Positions 1 to 11,802 of a DNA stretch of 64,000 nucleotides are shown one piece after another. Below the pieces are notes generated by a model. It did not search any database, had not been told where the DNA came from, and worked only from the letters and a program-made list of their open reading frames with translations. The position numbers and the translations under genes are program-made. The DNA is taken from assembly GCA_018894105.1 (NCBI GenBank), contig CM032126.1:12799001-12863000 (forward strand). The letters run 5' to 3'. Positions within the stretch are counted from its first letter, which is position 1. Every line of letters starts with the position of its first letter. The DNA is from Jacaranda mimosifolia. Its lineage: Eukaryota; Streptophyta; Magnoliopsida; Lamiales; Bignoniaceae.

Positions 1-535
1 ACAGACCAAGCTAATGAATCTTATCATACTTCAGCACCTAAAGACACTGTTAGGAAATGCCAGAGGAGCATGGGTGGATGAACTCCCTTTAGTACCATGG
101 GTGTGCAGAACGACCCTCGAACCTTTATAGGGAATCATTGTTTAACTTAGTTTATGGCACGGAAGCTATTGCCCTTACAAAGGTTGGAGAAATCAGCTAA
201 AGAGTGAAAAATTACGAGGACTTTCAGAATGCACAAAAGCTGAGGACGAACCTAAACCTGCTTCGAGATGTAAGGGAAATGACACACACCTAAGCAGAAA
301 TGTACAAACCTAGGATGGCTAGAGCATACAATGCTAAGGTGTGTCCAAGGAGTTTCCAAGTTGGAAACCTATTAAGAGGAAAGTCAAATTAGATGCTAAA
401 TAGGAAACACCATACAAGGTCATAGAGATTGCAAACCTAGATGCGTGTAAGTTGGAAACCATGGAAGGAAGGGGGTACCCTCAACGTGGAACATCTCCAA
501 CTTTAGGAAATTCTACCCTTAAGGCGCAACAAGCT
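1..535 (+). pseudogene. Ty3/gypsy integrase C-terminal fragment, Tat-like
   Basis: This is the end of a gypsy polyprotein: the integrase core end and its C-terminal chromatin- or DNA-binding tail, which would insert retrotransposon cDNA. Translation across frames gives the family landmarks in order: GAWVDELP near 68-90, YGTEAI-like wording near 155-170, a stretch ending RMARAYNAK near 315-340, PRSFQVGNL near 350-370, PYKVIEIANPDA and KLETMEGRG near 410-465, and the terminal LRKFYP-like wording near 510. In-frame stops and frame changes show that it is dead. The left part lies outside the window. The wording best matches the Tat/Ogre side of plant Ty3/gypsy, the same lineage as the element at 5749-12150; exact clade assignment is inference. 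Confidence 0.85.
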
Positions 536-1667
536 ACCATGCGAAATGTTTATTTATTTTAGGTAATTAGACTAGCTTCCTCTAAGGAAGTTAGATTTGA
601 TTTATGGTAGTTCTAGATTATCCATTTCTTGTTATGAATAAAACTTTTGATTTTTTATTAACACTTGTTTCAAATTTTTTATTAATTAAAATGTGCTATT
701 AAGCCCAATTAAGATGGGATTATTGAGCCTAATGGGTTTAAAACCAACAACGGATCAACTGATATGAATACCAATTCCCACAGCCAAAAAAAATCATTGA
801 ATCACTTAATTTCCGACTCTAGTGATATTATAGTTAAATTCTCAGAATTGACTCTATTATGATAGTAAAATTTATCCAAATCATAATAATATTTTTTTCT
901 TATTGTTGTACGTGTGCCGCTATTTCTCAATAGCAATAACCTGCCAAGTGGTCAATTGTCCGATGACATGGCCTTTATATGAAGAATTCTAACAAATTTT
1001 TGGTGCACATGCATGTGTTAATATAAAAGAATAACAACCTATAATATTAATTTTTATCATTAATAAATTATATAGTACTGAAGCAAAATTTATTAGTCCT
1101 TAACAATATTATTAGTCATAATTTAATAATTTCACCTAATATATGTCATCAGTAATAATTTTTATATCATCACTTAATTTTTATCATTGATATACATTGT
1201 TCTAGTGAATAAAGATCACAAATATTGAGTTACTAAATAATTTAGCAAATTTAGAAAGCCAAAAAAAAAGCAATATTTATAATGAATGCGAATGCAATGT
1301 TTCCATATATCTTTAATGTAGGACCAAATGACGTAGCATTAAGATCATGCCATGTATTTTGCTTCAACAAATTTAAACAACGAAAAAAAAGCAAATTTCT
1401 GCATGATTTCAGGGGAAATTCCATAAGAAAAACTAAGAACATCTTTGATTTGGAATTCCAGGGAGCAAATTAAAAAAAAAAAAAAAGACAAAAATTGAAA
1501 AGTATGTAATTTAAACATAATCTTATTTTTCTTTTTCCTATTTTTCGAAATATGTATTTATGTTGAATACTTTCTTGAATGTGACATTGAGTAACATGAA
1601 AAATAAAAGTGAAATACATCACTAAATAAATATTTCTAATAATTATGTAGAAACATTTCATTCGCAT
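536..1667. other. AT-rich stretch without recognisable gene
   Basis: This is AT-rich DNA with short A and T runs. It may include the 3' untranslated end of the gypsy fragment to its left. Short overlapping ORFs on both strands (about 1251-1667) have no recognisable motif. I see no promoter, terminator or clear repeat boundary. Confidence 0.6.
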
Positions 1668-2316
1668 CTTATTCCATGCTTGTCAATCCCGCAAAAGAAC
1701 GTTACCTTCTATAAAATGAAAATTGCTCTTGCCGAAAAAGATTAATTACACTAATCTATACATACTAATGGCATGATTGGTATTTAGAAATGAGATGGAA
1801 CTCGAATGGGCATTCCCAAGTCTACTCCCAAATCCATGATTGGTATAATTTACAAATAAGAATGGCCATTTCTGTCGGAATCCCCATTTCCAAAAGGATG
1901 GGTTTAGCCATTCACTCCCTCTTTATGAGTTTAGCTAATTTCAATCAATTGGGAATGAACCTGTATCACTAAAAAATTTAACAAAATACTTCTTATTCCA
2001 TGCTTGTCAATCCCACAAAAGAACATTACCTTCTATAAAATGAAAAATGCTCTTGCCGAAAAAGATTAATTACACTAATCTATACATACTAGTGGCATGA
2101 TTGGTATTTAGAAATGAGATGGGAATCGAATGGGCATTCCCAAATCTACTCCCAAATCCATGATTGGTATAATTTACAAATAAGAATGGCCATTTCCGTC
2201 GGAATCCCCATTTCCAAAAGGATGGGTTTAGCCATTCCCTCCCTTCCTTATGGGTTTAGCTAATCTCAATCCATTGGGAATGAACCTGTATTACTAAAAA
2301 AATTAACAAAATACTT
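1668..2316. repeat. Tandem duplication of about 324 bp
   Basis: Two nearly identical direct copies lie head to tail, 1668-1991 and 1992-2316. Both start with cttattccatgcttgtcaat and end with caaaatactt. They differ by scattered substitutions and a few small indels. Each copy contains one left terminus (TGGCATGATTGGTAT) of the element annotated at 1769-3188, so the duplication copied flank plus element end. The second terminus begins at 2093. Confidence 0.9.
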
Positions 2317-3188
2317 TTATATTTAAGAAAAAAAATCTTCACTTTATAAATATTCGATATTATATTCCAATTAATTTGATTGCTACGTTTTTTTATTTAA
2401 TTATATATTTTATTCATATTTTCTTTAGTAATATTATAAAAAATATAAATAATAAAAATAAGAATAATGATGTGCATCTCAATTTTTATAATAAAAAAAG
2501 TAGAAGTATCATTGACTTAGTCCATGCTAATGAAATATATATAGTTTAAAATATTATTTATATCTGTGTATCTTCAAATGATTAAAATATATATATATAT
2601 ATAAATTAATTAATTAAGAGTTGTCTATTCTATCAACAACTTTTCAAATTAAACTTATAAAAAAGTACAATAAATCGTTCTTTTATTACAAAAAAGTTAA
2701 GCACTCTAGTTATAAAGTATTTCAAAAAATTCAAAAGAGCTCGCAAATTATAAATTTAAAAATAATAATTTTAAAGAAATGTGTTTATACTTTTTTGTGT
2801 AAGCATATATAATTTGTTGATAACATATAGAATGCATATATTTACTGATGTAATTTGAATAATATTAAAAGTAATATTAAAATTGTATAATTATAGACTC
2901 GCTAAAAAAAATATCTATGGTAATATATAAAAAACATTTTACTAATAAATACTTTTATTTTAATATTTTTTTTACAAAAGGGTAATTTAGTCATTTAAAA
3001 AATTCATTCCATTCTTAATAGTTTTCTTATTTACTAATCATTAGAATGGAATCAAGAAAGGAATGATGATTCCATTCCTTTCTCATTCCTTATACGTATC
3101 AATCATAAGATAAACTACACGAACTTCATTTCATTCCTAAAGTCATTTCATTCTTATCTAATTCCATTCATGTATACCAGTCATTACC
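1769..3188. mobile_element. PIF/Harbinger-like non-autonomous DNA element
   Basis: The left end TGGCATGATTGGTAT (1769-1783) pairs imperfectly (about 11 of 15) with the reverse complement of the right end ATACCAGTCATTACC (3174-3188). TAA flanks both sides (1766-1768 and 3189-3191), the three-base target preference of PIF/Harbinger. The inside is AT-rich with no transposase. A second left end at 2093 arose by the tandem duplication. Family assignment rests on terminus style and TAA only. Confidence 0.55.
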
Positions 3189-3191
3189 TAA

Positions 3192-3470
3192 AAGTTTATA
3201 GTTTTAGCTACAAATTTAATCCAATCAAATTTAAAATAGATACTCTCATAACTAAACCATCCGTAGCTAATAATTATTCTTTTATAAGTATATAATATTT
3301 TTATAGATAATGCATTACTAATCTCTTGCATTTCTAAGCTAAAAGGTTATGGATTAATAGTTAATAATATTTGTATTGTTTGTAATTTAAAAAAATACAT
3401 TTGTTACGAAAATTTGTAACTATTAAGCTTCCCATGCATTGTAAATACCTGAAATTTTTTATAGTGTTTT

Positions 3471-3559
<89 letters not shown>

Positions 3560-4150
3560 ATCAATAATTCTTTATCACTATTACTTGAAGTCGACAGAGA
3601 TTAAATTACTAGAATAATCATTTAATTTTAAAAATGTTTCAATTTTTAAATTGAAATCAAACATTTCCTCCAATAATATATTTTTGTCAAAATATTCTGC
3701 AAAATTTATTTCTTTTAAGTAATTACATACTAAAAAGTATAAATATGTATATCTTTTTAATATCATTCCAACATATAAATATTGTTTTTAATTTTTAGAC
3801 TATAATTATAATCTTTACTAGCATTTAACATGATTTTGTGCTATACCAAAAAATTTCAAATGTTTAGAATATTTTTGTTTCTCCTCTCTCACATTTTAAA
3901 GTTTTTTTTTTAAAAATAAAATAAAATTTCTATTCAATATATAAGAATGAAATAATATCTCGAGACGAGTAAATTTCTAATGTTTTTTGCCATGAATTTG
4001 ATTATTATTTAATAGAAAATATAATGATACGGGATTAATAATACTTGTATAAGAAAGCATTATAATACAAGTAATTGCTCTCGGAAAATAAATAAGTTTT
4101 TTACATAGTTCTCAAAATAAAAATTAAACAAAACATAGGCAAAACAGAAT
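3192..4150. other. AT-rich stretch with no gene seen
   Basis: Apart from the TAA/TTA microsatellite at 3471-3558, I see only AT-rich sequence and short unconvincing ORFs. Confidence 0.6.
3471..3558. repeat. Inverted (AAT)n/(ATT)n microsatellite
   Basis: A run of TAA-type triplets passes directly into a run of TTA-type triplets with the switch near 3512. The 88-bp tract is therefore both a microsatellite and a near-perfect palindrome able to form a hairpin. Confidence 0.95.
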
Positions 4151-4162
4151 CAATCGCCACTA

Positions 4163-4448
4163 CACGTGTAGGGGAGAGAGGTAAAATTGGGAATTAATTA
4201 TTAAATGTTGAGAGTTGGGGGAAATTAATGGTCAAGAATGGTGGGGAGTCGCTGTCACGTGATATCTCCACAGGAATGTTTAAAGGAGTGCCACTACAGC
4301 AGGGGACACATGCAAAACGACACACCATTAAATCTCAGACTCCGGCGAACGCAACATCGTACTATAAGCCTCCACGTATCCTTCGTCCACGTGACTAGCT
4401 AGCAGGAGGCTTTTACTTTTTTGGAGCTTGTCGTTTTGTTTCCACGTG
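4163..4448. promoter_or_regulatory. Cluster of G-box/ABRE-like CACGTG sites
   Basis: Four CACGTG hexamers occur within 286 bp (4163-4168, 4256-4261, 4388-4393, 4443-4448) plus a CACGTA at 4373-4378. The first lies in a longer palindrome, CTACACGTGTAG. CACGTG is the core bound by plant bZIP and bHLH factors, and ACGTG is the core of abscisic-acid response elements. The stretch is richer in G and C than its surroundings and looks single-copy. No clear transcript start or gene follows on either strand, so this is either a promoter relic or chance; regulatory activity is inference. Confidence 0.4.
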
Positions 4449-4619
4449 CGAACCTTCACATCTGGACACACATACGGTGGACTTTGTTGCACTTGGCGAT
4501 AGTCGTACGCGTGGGGTCGGCTGATATTGATATTGTTTCCCCATCGAAACGATGAATTAAATAGAAAAGTCCGGCTAATTGAGTGCGAATTTGGATCTAT
4601 TTTCCAGTTCACATAAATT

Positions 4620-5065
4620 ATACAGAATAAAATAGTTCGACATTCGAATTATGCACATTTATATTTGGTTAATTAAATTTTTTTGTGACCATTTATTATT
4701 TAAATTATAATTTTTTTTAAAAATTTTGCCATGTACGAACAAATTCATATATAATATTATGCTAAATTTCATTGCATCAATTTTAGGAGCCTTTATTAAG
4801 GTTTAATCGTCACACTATCCAATTTTGCGGGTGGATAGTCATGTCCCTCAGTATAGGTTCATTAAACCACAAAATGCAGTAAATTTTTTTGGTGTAATCT
4901 CAACGTAAATCACAAAATGCAGTAATATATTTCGGTGTAATCTCACTTTATATCTTGTAATAATTCAAGTGATAAAAGATAGTCTTTCTATAAAGTGGTG
5001 AAAATATTATTAACACTCTAGTGATGGAATCTCCCTAAGATAGTGTAAAAAATAAAAGTTTAATT
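4620..5065. other. AT-rich spacer with a 43-bp tandem pair
   Basis: No gene is seen. Two head-to-tail copies of a 43-bp unit beginning cacaaaatgcagtaa start at 4868 and 4911, each followed by ggtgtaatctca. Confidence 0.7.
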
Positions 5066-5073
5066 AACACAAT

Positions 5074-5616
5074 TAGAGATGCAAACGAATCGAGTCAGCT
5101 CGTTCGTGAGCCTGACGAGCTAGCTCAAAAAGTGTTCGAGCTCGAGTTCGAAGAATTCAAGCTCAAGCTGAGCTCGTGTAAGTTTCGAATCGAGTTCGAG
5201 CTAAATAATTCTTGTTCACAAGTTTGTGAGCCGGCTCGCGAGTCTATATTTTTTATTTAAAGAAATATTTATATATAAAAAAATAATAAAATATACTAAT
5301 TTAATTTTTTTTAATAAAATAATATAACTTTTCGAGCTTGAATTTGAGCTAAACTCGAGCTTATAGCTAATTTTAAATATAATAAAATAAAATATAGTAA
5401 TTTTAAAATTTTTTATAAAATAATTTAACTTTTTGAGCTTGAGCCATAGCCGAACTCGAGCCTATAATTTGATTATGTGTTCGAGACTAATGAATCGAGC
5501 CGAGCCGAGCTGAGCCCAAACAAATGCTCGAGCCTCAATTTCCTAAGTCGTCAAGATCAAGCTTGAAAAATTGGTCAAAGCTCGGCTCAACTCGACTCGA
5601 CTCGTTTGCATCCCTA
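5074..5616. mobile_element. hAT-like MITE rich in GAGCTCGAG
   Basis: The termini are TAGAGATGCAAACGAATCGA (from 5074) and the reverse complement of the right end, TAGGGATGCAAACGAGTCGA (to 5616), a good inverted repeat. The flanks aacacaat (5066-5073) and aaaacaat (5617-5624) match at 7 of 8 bases, as expected for an old 8-bp hAT target duplication. Both arms are packed with GAGCTCGAG-like words in opposite orientation and enclose an AT-rich middle. It carries no ORF and would need a transposase from elsewhere. Confidence 0.75.
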
Positions 5617-5748
5617 AAAACAATATAAAACATGCATAATTCAAAGATAAACTATTTTTTTTCTTAAATTTCAATAATATCAATTTTTATTCTACTTTTG
5701 AATGACATTATATCCTTAAAAAATCTAAAATTACTATCTGTGCATATT

Positions 5749-6061
5749 TGATATGATTAATTAAATTCTCAAGGATAAAAAAAAAAAATGTGCTAAAAAA
5801 GTTTATTTAATTAAGTAAATTAATGAATAATAAAAAGGTCAAAGATTGAGTCCACCAAGAAAAGCATTGAAACCCCAATGGACCAGTGCCCACTAAGAAA
5901 AAAATACTATAAATATTAAGCTCTAAAGTCAAAATGAACACAAAAAATTATTTGGAAAAAAACAAGAACTAAGAACTCTCTGCGCCATATTCCAGAGCAA
6001 AAGAATTTGGAAAATTGCTAACTTGAAGAAGGGACCTTAGCTCCATTTTCAAACGGCATCA
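5749..6061 (+). repeat. 5' LTR of Tat-type element
   Basis: It starts TGATATGATTAATTAAATTC and ends ggcatca. It aligns throughout with 11819-12150: shared stretches include aagtaaattaat, gagtccac.aagaa, cccactaagaaaa, gcgccatatt or gcaccatatt, and aaattgctaactt. Substitutions and indels are many, so the insertion is old. Confidence 0.8.
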
Positions 6062-6064
6062 TTT

Positions 6065-6081
6065 TGGCGCCATCTATGAAA
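6065..6081 (+). promoter_or_regulatory. Primer binding site, TGGCGCC class
   Basis: TGGCGCCATCTATGAAA lies three bases after the 5' LTR, where the tRNA primer for minus-strand DNA synthesis pairs. TGGCGCC-type sites are usual in Tat/Athila elements of plants. Confidence 0.75.
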
Positions 6082-6549
6082 GCACTAGTTAAAGAAGAAG
6101 GAACACTGAGAATACAAATGAGATCCAAAGCTTGAGATTTGAACAACTAAGTGGTCCCAAAGTCTGAGAACATGGAAAGTCACCAACATGATCCACAATC
6201 ACATTCGGTGCGAGAGTCTGCCTTGAAAGTGTAATTGACACTGCACTGCAGGCATCGCCTCCTAAAAACCAGTTCTACAGATGACTTAAGAGGCATTAAA
6301 GACATTGTTGGAAAACGCATTTACTCAAGTTGCAGCCAGAGCAATTGTCCAATATGCTGAGAAACTCAGCCTTCATAAGTAGCAGTAATCTTTTCGTCTG
6401 AACCGATGGGCTTCATAATCCTTGAAAAGAATAGAGTAGAGGACCAACTTAGAGTAAGACACTGCTTCTGCCCTTTTACCTCCATAAGTGGACATGCATT
6501 CATCCCTCTAAGTAGACTTCTTTAGGTGCGTGCCAACTCTATTGGAGTC

Positions 6550-7620
6550 CAAACTCATTTAATGGTGCCACAACCTTTAGAAGATTTACGGAGCCAGTGC
6601 TCCGCACTATGCTTTAGCCATCACTCTTTAAGATGTAGTTCCTTCTACCCAGCTATCTTAACAAAGGCACTTCCTCCTAGAATGAAGATAGCCTACTTAT
6701 TGAAATTGATGGCACAACTACTCGCAGGAGCACTTGGACAATATCCTCGCAAGGATGGATCTTATCTATCTAAGTGAAGTTGCACACTACAAGGTGTTCA
6801 GCACCACGCTCGCCAAACATATTGTAACGTGGTTCAGCTAGATACCAGCCGAGTCCATCATAGGTTGGGAACAATTAGTTCAGTAGTTCCTTCATAATTT
6901 CTCTATCAACTATAGGTACTCAAAGACAGCGACTTACTTATTCACCATCAAGCAAAAGGATGGAGAATCTTTGAAAGGTCATCTTAACCTCTTTGTCTAG
7001 GCGGTACTGAGATCTCTCACAAACCAAGAGGTGCTAAGCATCATCCATCAGAACCTAAAGCAATATAAGTTTTGAGAATCCATAGTCGTAAAAACCTTTG
7101 GGACTCTGGATAAGCTCTTCATTCGCATGGAGAAGTATATCAAGATTAAGGAAGCCATGACTTCTCAAGATACTAGCAAACGTAAGACATGAGATAAAAG
7201 AAATAAAAGTAATAACAAGAAGCTAGGAGACTGAAAGCTTTAGTCTCCTAGAGCTTTTGCCGCCTATACTCCACTATAGCCCTTAGAACATGGATCTTAA
7301 TTATTGTATTATAGTGGAGCCTCATCAAACACCCTCCTCAAAAGATGATGGCATACCTAAAAAAGTAGAAATTTGACATATGGTGTTACTTTTATTAGGA
7401 CTTGAAGAATGCAGACACCTAAAGAATGAGATTGAGAGGCTGATCCAGAGAGGACCTCTTAACGAGTTTGTGGTACACGGCACAGTAGTCTCAAGAGAGA
7501 TCCAATAGTTGGAGGAAGTAAGGAACGCGATTATACCTTGATGATTATCTAGAGAGCAAGGGCATAACAACACCTATGCGACCTATAGAACGTACCTACG
7601 ATTGGTGTCATCTCAATGAT
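6550..7620 (+). pseudogene. gag remnant of the Tat-type element
   Basis: Gag forms the virus-like particle that packages element RNA. Across shifting frames the translation follows the retrotransposon gag domain: HYKVFSTTLAKHIVTWFS near 6783-6840, IPAESIIGWEQLV near 6845-6885, IKQKDGESLKGHL near 6950-6985, then LDKLFIRMEKYIKIKEAM near 7105-7160. Near 7400-7470 comes the Tat-typical segment EECRHLKNEIERLIQRG, which normally follows the nucleocapsid. Many stops and frameshifts make it non-functional. An 83-residue open stretch at 6526-6777 is only its open part, not a separate gene. Confidence 0.8.
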
Positions 7621-7699
7621 TTAAGGAGGACTAGCTAAATGAGATTTCTCAAATGGCAGGAAGGCATTAGTGTGAGCAGTAAAACAGACGTTAGCCTAT

Positions 7700-8225
7700 C
7701 TAATGGATCCTATATAGGGAATTTATGAAGTACATCTCCTAATTCCCAACACTACTTTTGAAGAAGAGGCCATGGAGCTCGAACAAGGAGAACACAATGA
7801 TGTGAAGAAGATATTGATGGATAGTGGTAGCTCGGCTGACATACTCTTTCACAATGCATTTCTCCAGCTCAGAGTAAATAATGCCCATATAGAAGAGTAG
7901 CATTCCTTTAGTTCTGTTTATTAGCGAAGCTATGGAAGCACCAACAGAGGCCCTTGTACCTCTTTCTCTAGGCACACACCCTAAGCGGGTTATGAAGATA
8001 GTGAAGTTTTTTGTGGTTAAGGCATCTTCATTGTATAACATCATCCTGGGGAGCCTACCTTGAACTTGTTTCGAGTAGTAGCATCAACATACCACATGAA
8101 GCTGAGGTTCTCCATGTTGAACAAAATAGGAGAAAATGTTGGCAACCAACATGCTACGAGGGAGTGCTATATCAACACCTTAAAGAACGTAATACTCCCA
8201 TCGACGGGACTAATCAGGCAAGGTA
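7700..8225 (+). pseudogene. Aspartic protease remnant of the Tat-type element
   Basis: The protease would cut the Gag-Pol polyprotein. The active-site segment is recognisable as KKILMDSGSSADILFHNAF near 7806-7865; canonical members have D-T/S-G at this point, so the catalytic triad D-S-G is present. It is followed by GFSGEAMEAP-like wording near 7920-7945, PLSLGTHPKRVMKI near 7965-7998, the flap-like YNIILG near 8034-8052, and YHMKL and ARECY-like wording near 8092-8175. Frameshifts separate these pieces. The remnant ends at 8225, and recognisable coding sequence ends with it. Confidence 0.85.
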
Positions 8226-8590
8226 ATTAAAGGATAGCAAAAGAAAGGACAAGGGCAAGACATAGTCCATGATGCTGATGTCATGGTGGTACTTGCACTA
8301 GGAGATGCCCCTTAGCATGGTTGAGTGAACCACCATTAGTACTATTTGTTTTCTTATTTTTCTTGGTTAATTTATGATTAGTAGTTAGGATTTTCTTCCC
8401 TTCAGTTTGATGTTATTCTAGTTGAATCAAGCCAATCCACATGGGGACATCATTTTCTAGTTATTCTTTGATGATTTCAGTGAATTATGATTATTTTCAC
8501 TCTTGACTTGAATTATGAATTGTCTAGAACAATGCCCTCCACAATGAGGCCCCTAGAGCATACTTGATCTTTTTTGTATAAACCCACTAC

Positions 8591-9085
8591 ATGGCTTGTT
8601 CAGGAGTAAGTGTTAGTTGCACGTAAGTCTACTATAAATCCTCCTCGAAGGTAAGTGGTGGCACTTCTTCCTGAATAATTTTGGTAAGAACCCAATATGA
8701 GGCTCCCGTGGTAGCCACATATAAGCTCATCGTTAATTTTCCCTGGAGTTTAGTGGCAACACTGTTGATTGATTATAGAAGAAACCTATTATAAGATTCC
8801 TTTAGGAATACGTGGTAGTTATACATAAGCCCACCATAAATCCTCTCTGAAGGTAATTAGTGGCACCTCCATCATGAATTACTTTGTGAGTTTTGGCTCC
8901 TCAGGGAATACATGGTTGCTGAGCATAAGCTTAAATGTAAATTCGCACAGGAGATAAGTGGTAGCACGTCCATCGTGAATTACTTTAGCGTAAACCCATT
9001 ATCCAACTTTTCAAGAGTACATAGTTGTTGCACATAAACCTATTATAAATCCAACTTGGAGGTAAGTAGCTGGACCTTCATACCT
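8591..9085 (+). repeat. Five degenerate tandem units of about 100 bp
   Basis: Units start near 8591, 8699, 8796, 8891 and 9000. Each carries, in order, a word like agtacatggttgttgcacat, then aagcc.actataaatcc, then gaggtaagtggtggcac, then tcgtgaattactttg. Divergence between units is high. Confidence 0.75.
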
Positions 9086-9193
9086 TCAACCAACTTATAC
9101 TTAAAATTGAATTATCTTGATGTAAGCTTACTATAAGCCCCATAACTAACTTGAATTATCAGGGCCCTCTAAGGGTTTGGGGTTAACTCGTTA

Positions 9194-9460
9194 AACATTA
9201 GTGATAAGACCTTCTTAACAAGGCTTGCATTCAAGCATCATTGTGATACTTAACATCAGCAATAAAGATCTCCTGATTGAGGCTTGCCTCCAAACATTCT
9301 TTGCTTAATGTTAGCGTTGAGACCTTTAACCGAGTCTCACAACAAAGTACCATCATACCATTTAATGCTTGCGTTAAGACAAAGAGGCTCACACTTGAAT
9401 TCGATTTCAATGACGAAGTATTGTGATAAGACCTCCTCAATGAGGTTAGTATTTGCACTT
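9194..9460 (+). repeat. Five degenerate tandem units of about 57 bp
   Basis: The core gataagacct.cttaa.gagg, followed by cttgc.tcaa and a caaacatt-like tail, recurs near 9194, 9255, 9312, 9368 and 9424. This second period differs from the 100-bp block just upstream. Confidence 0.65.
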
Positions 9461-11802
9461 ATGTGCTACACGTGCAATTATGATGAAACCCCTCCAAGAG
9501 GGCTTGTGATAAAGTTTGATAAGAAAAGGTTCTACACCCGCTCACATGCTTCACTGCAAGTTAATCAAATGTTAGAAATATATCAACACTTGAAGCTTAC
9601 GTATTTGACTAAGTGTATAAACATGAATGAATAAGAGAAAAACTTCTAAAAAGGGGAGCAAATATTCCTGACATCAAAGAGCATAAAAAAGCATCTGACC
9701 AGCACTTGACTTCATGAAAGAAAAGAAAAATTAAGAATGAGCAAGACAACTACTTATGCAGAAAAAAATGCAAAGTAGTCCTGAATAAAGTAATCTCTGA
9801 GTTATTCGTAGAAATGTGAATTCACACTGAATGTTCTAAGTAATTCTCAGAGTATGAAGCTTCATCCAATCAATTTATCTAAGCTACCTTAAGGGGGCAA
9901 ACTATGCACGCTACTAGCCGACACTCAAATGAATACATCTAAGATAAAAATAAACATGTGAACATTTGATGAAATAGATAATGGGCTCTTAGGCATAGTA
10001 GCCTAATGTCCAATGTCCAAATACCTGCCCAAGACGAGCGAGCACTGCAAAAATATAAAAGAATACAAACACATGGTAATATGTATATGACCTTGCAAAA
10101 ACAAGGGATATCATGAAAATATGCCTTCAAAAAAACTTAGTGTAAAAAAGAGCATGATAACACTTAACTCCCATAACGAAGATGGGAAATTTGACAATAC
10201 TGGTGTATACAAACGTCACCTACATCTGGCCTATACTTAGCCATTTAAGGAAAAATTAAGGGTTGCAACAACCACAAGCTGTAAGACTCCTAAAAGAAGC
10301 TGGCTTGAAAAAATACTACTTATAGTGAGATCATGAGTGGTGCTTAATCGAAAAACCTTTAGTACACAAAGTGATATATTTGCAACAAGACCTCCAAAGG
10401 TCATGCAAAATGATGTATGGTAGTGGTACATTCAAGGGGTTCTCAAAGAGCAATCTTTAGAGTATGAACCTCCATAAAAAATGCTAAGTGATTCGTAAAA
10501 AGATGATGATAAAACAAAAATGGCCCATTGTAAGATACAGACTCTAACTTGCCAAAGAGAATGACATGGCTTCCCTCAGGATCTAACTCCTTTGGAGTGA
10601 ATGCATGATATAAAAATATTAACACCAAATAAGAGCTCATTAACTTAGAAAATAGGACAACATTGGGAGAAAGATACCTTCTATAGTGCAAATAAGGGTA
10701 ATTTTACCACTATTGCTCACTGTACAGACGCCTACCTTATAGGGGCCTAAAGAAAAAGACAATAAGTTATCTTGAGAACTTATCCTAACATAGAGATAAC
10801 CTCACAAGATTTGAAGGATGCTTAAGTACTTTCGGAGAACCCAAAACTCTGTTAATGAACCTAAATGATCGTCGAGATAAAAACTCTTTATAAGTCCTAT
10901 GTAGAACGCAAAGCAAAATGTGCTTCAATCTCACTTTGACACGTGAGTCTACATACATATGTTTGACTCACACTTAGTCACTTACGGAAAAATAATGTTC
11001 CTTAGATGAAGCGAAGTCAACACACCTTTAAATCCCTTGGAGAAAACCTAATGTCTAAAGACATTAAAAAATACTCTCGGAGACCCAAGACTCAATGGGG
11101 TCTATCAAGACACCTAATGCATGAAGCCCTCTCTAAGAAAGAGAGAGTGGTTGATAAGTTAAGGATCTCGAAGGATCTCCCTAGCAAGAAACATCCAAAT
11201 AAGATTTTCTAAGTCGTTTGTAGAGTGCGACCTCTTGACGAACATTCAGCTTCCTCTGACATACAAATCTTAGTATTAAGAACGTTTCAAAGTTCCCAAC
11301 AAACTCATGCTATGTTTGCCATTATTTAGCAGTTACATGATTCCTTTCATTAGGAAAACAAATGGCAACATCGGTCAAAATAGCAAGCACCTAAAAATAT
11401 TAAAGAGAACCTTAAAGTACTAAAAACAATTAGACGACTTGACTTCAAAGATGGTGCTGGCCACCTAGTTGGGTACCCACTTGGCTGCTTGATGAGTACC
11501 CAACTTGGACACCCAGAAGGCATCCGATCTTCAGGCGCCTATCTCATTGTTGCGCTGACAACCTCCCCTGTAGTGGCTGTCAGCTCTCTAATGGTAGCAC
11601 TTTTGATGCTACCGTCTTCTCACTTCTGTAAATTTGGACTTTAGCTCAGGCACTAACTCAATTGATCCCTTTCCAAACCTCCCGTTCTCAAGATGTGATT
11701 TATAAACATTAATTAATTAATCATCTTATTTAATAAATTAAAATAAGATGAAAATCAAAATATAACTTTTTATTTTTTCCAAAATGAAATTAACTTGTCC
11801 AA

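Larger units (their letters stand above)
8226..11802 (+). other. Non-coding 3' region of the Tat-type element
   Basis: About 3.6 kb separates the protease remnant from the purine tract and holds no recognisable pol domain. It contains two degenerate tandem-repeat blocks (8591-9085, 9194-9460) and, near 11470-11515, an imperfect inverted pair around gttgggtaccc and gtacccaac. Short ORFs here (for example 9284-9634 and 11006-11212) show no domain. Such repeat-bearing 3' regions are known in Tat/Ogre elements. Confidence 0.6.

Noticed and set aside
4328..4612. 94-codon minus-strand ORF overlapping the G-box cluster
   Set aside because: No recognisable motif; it covers the promoter-like region itself and has no support from context.
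8570..9460. Repeated units considered as a CRISPR-like array
   Set aside because: Units are degenerate and contiguous without unique spacers, the DNA is eukaryotic, and they sit in a gypsy 3' region.
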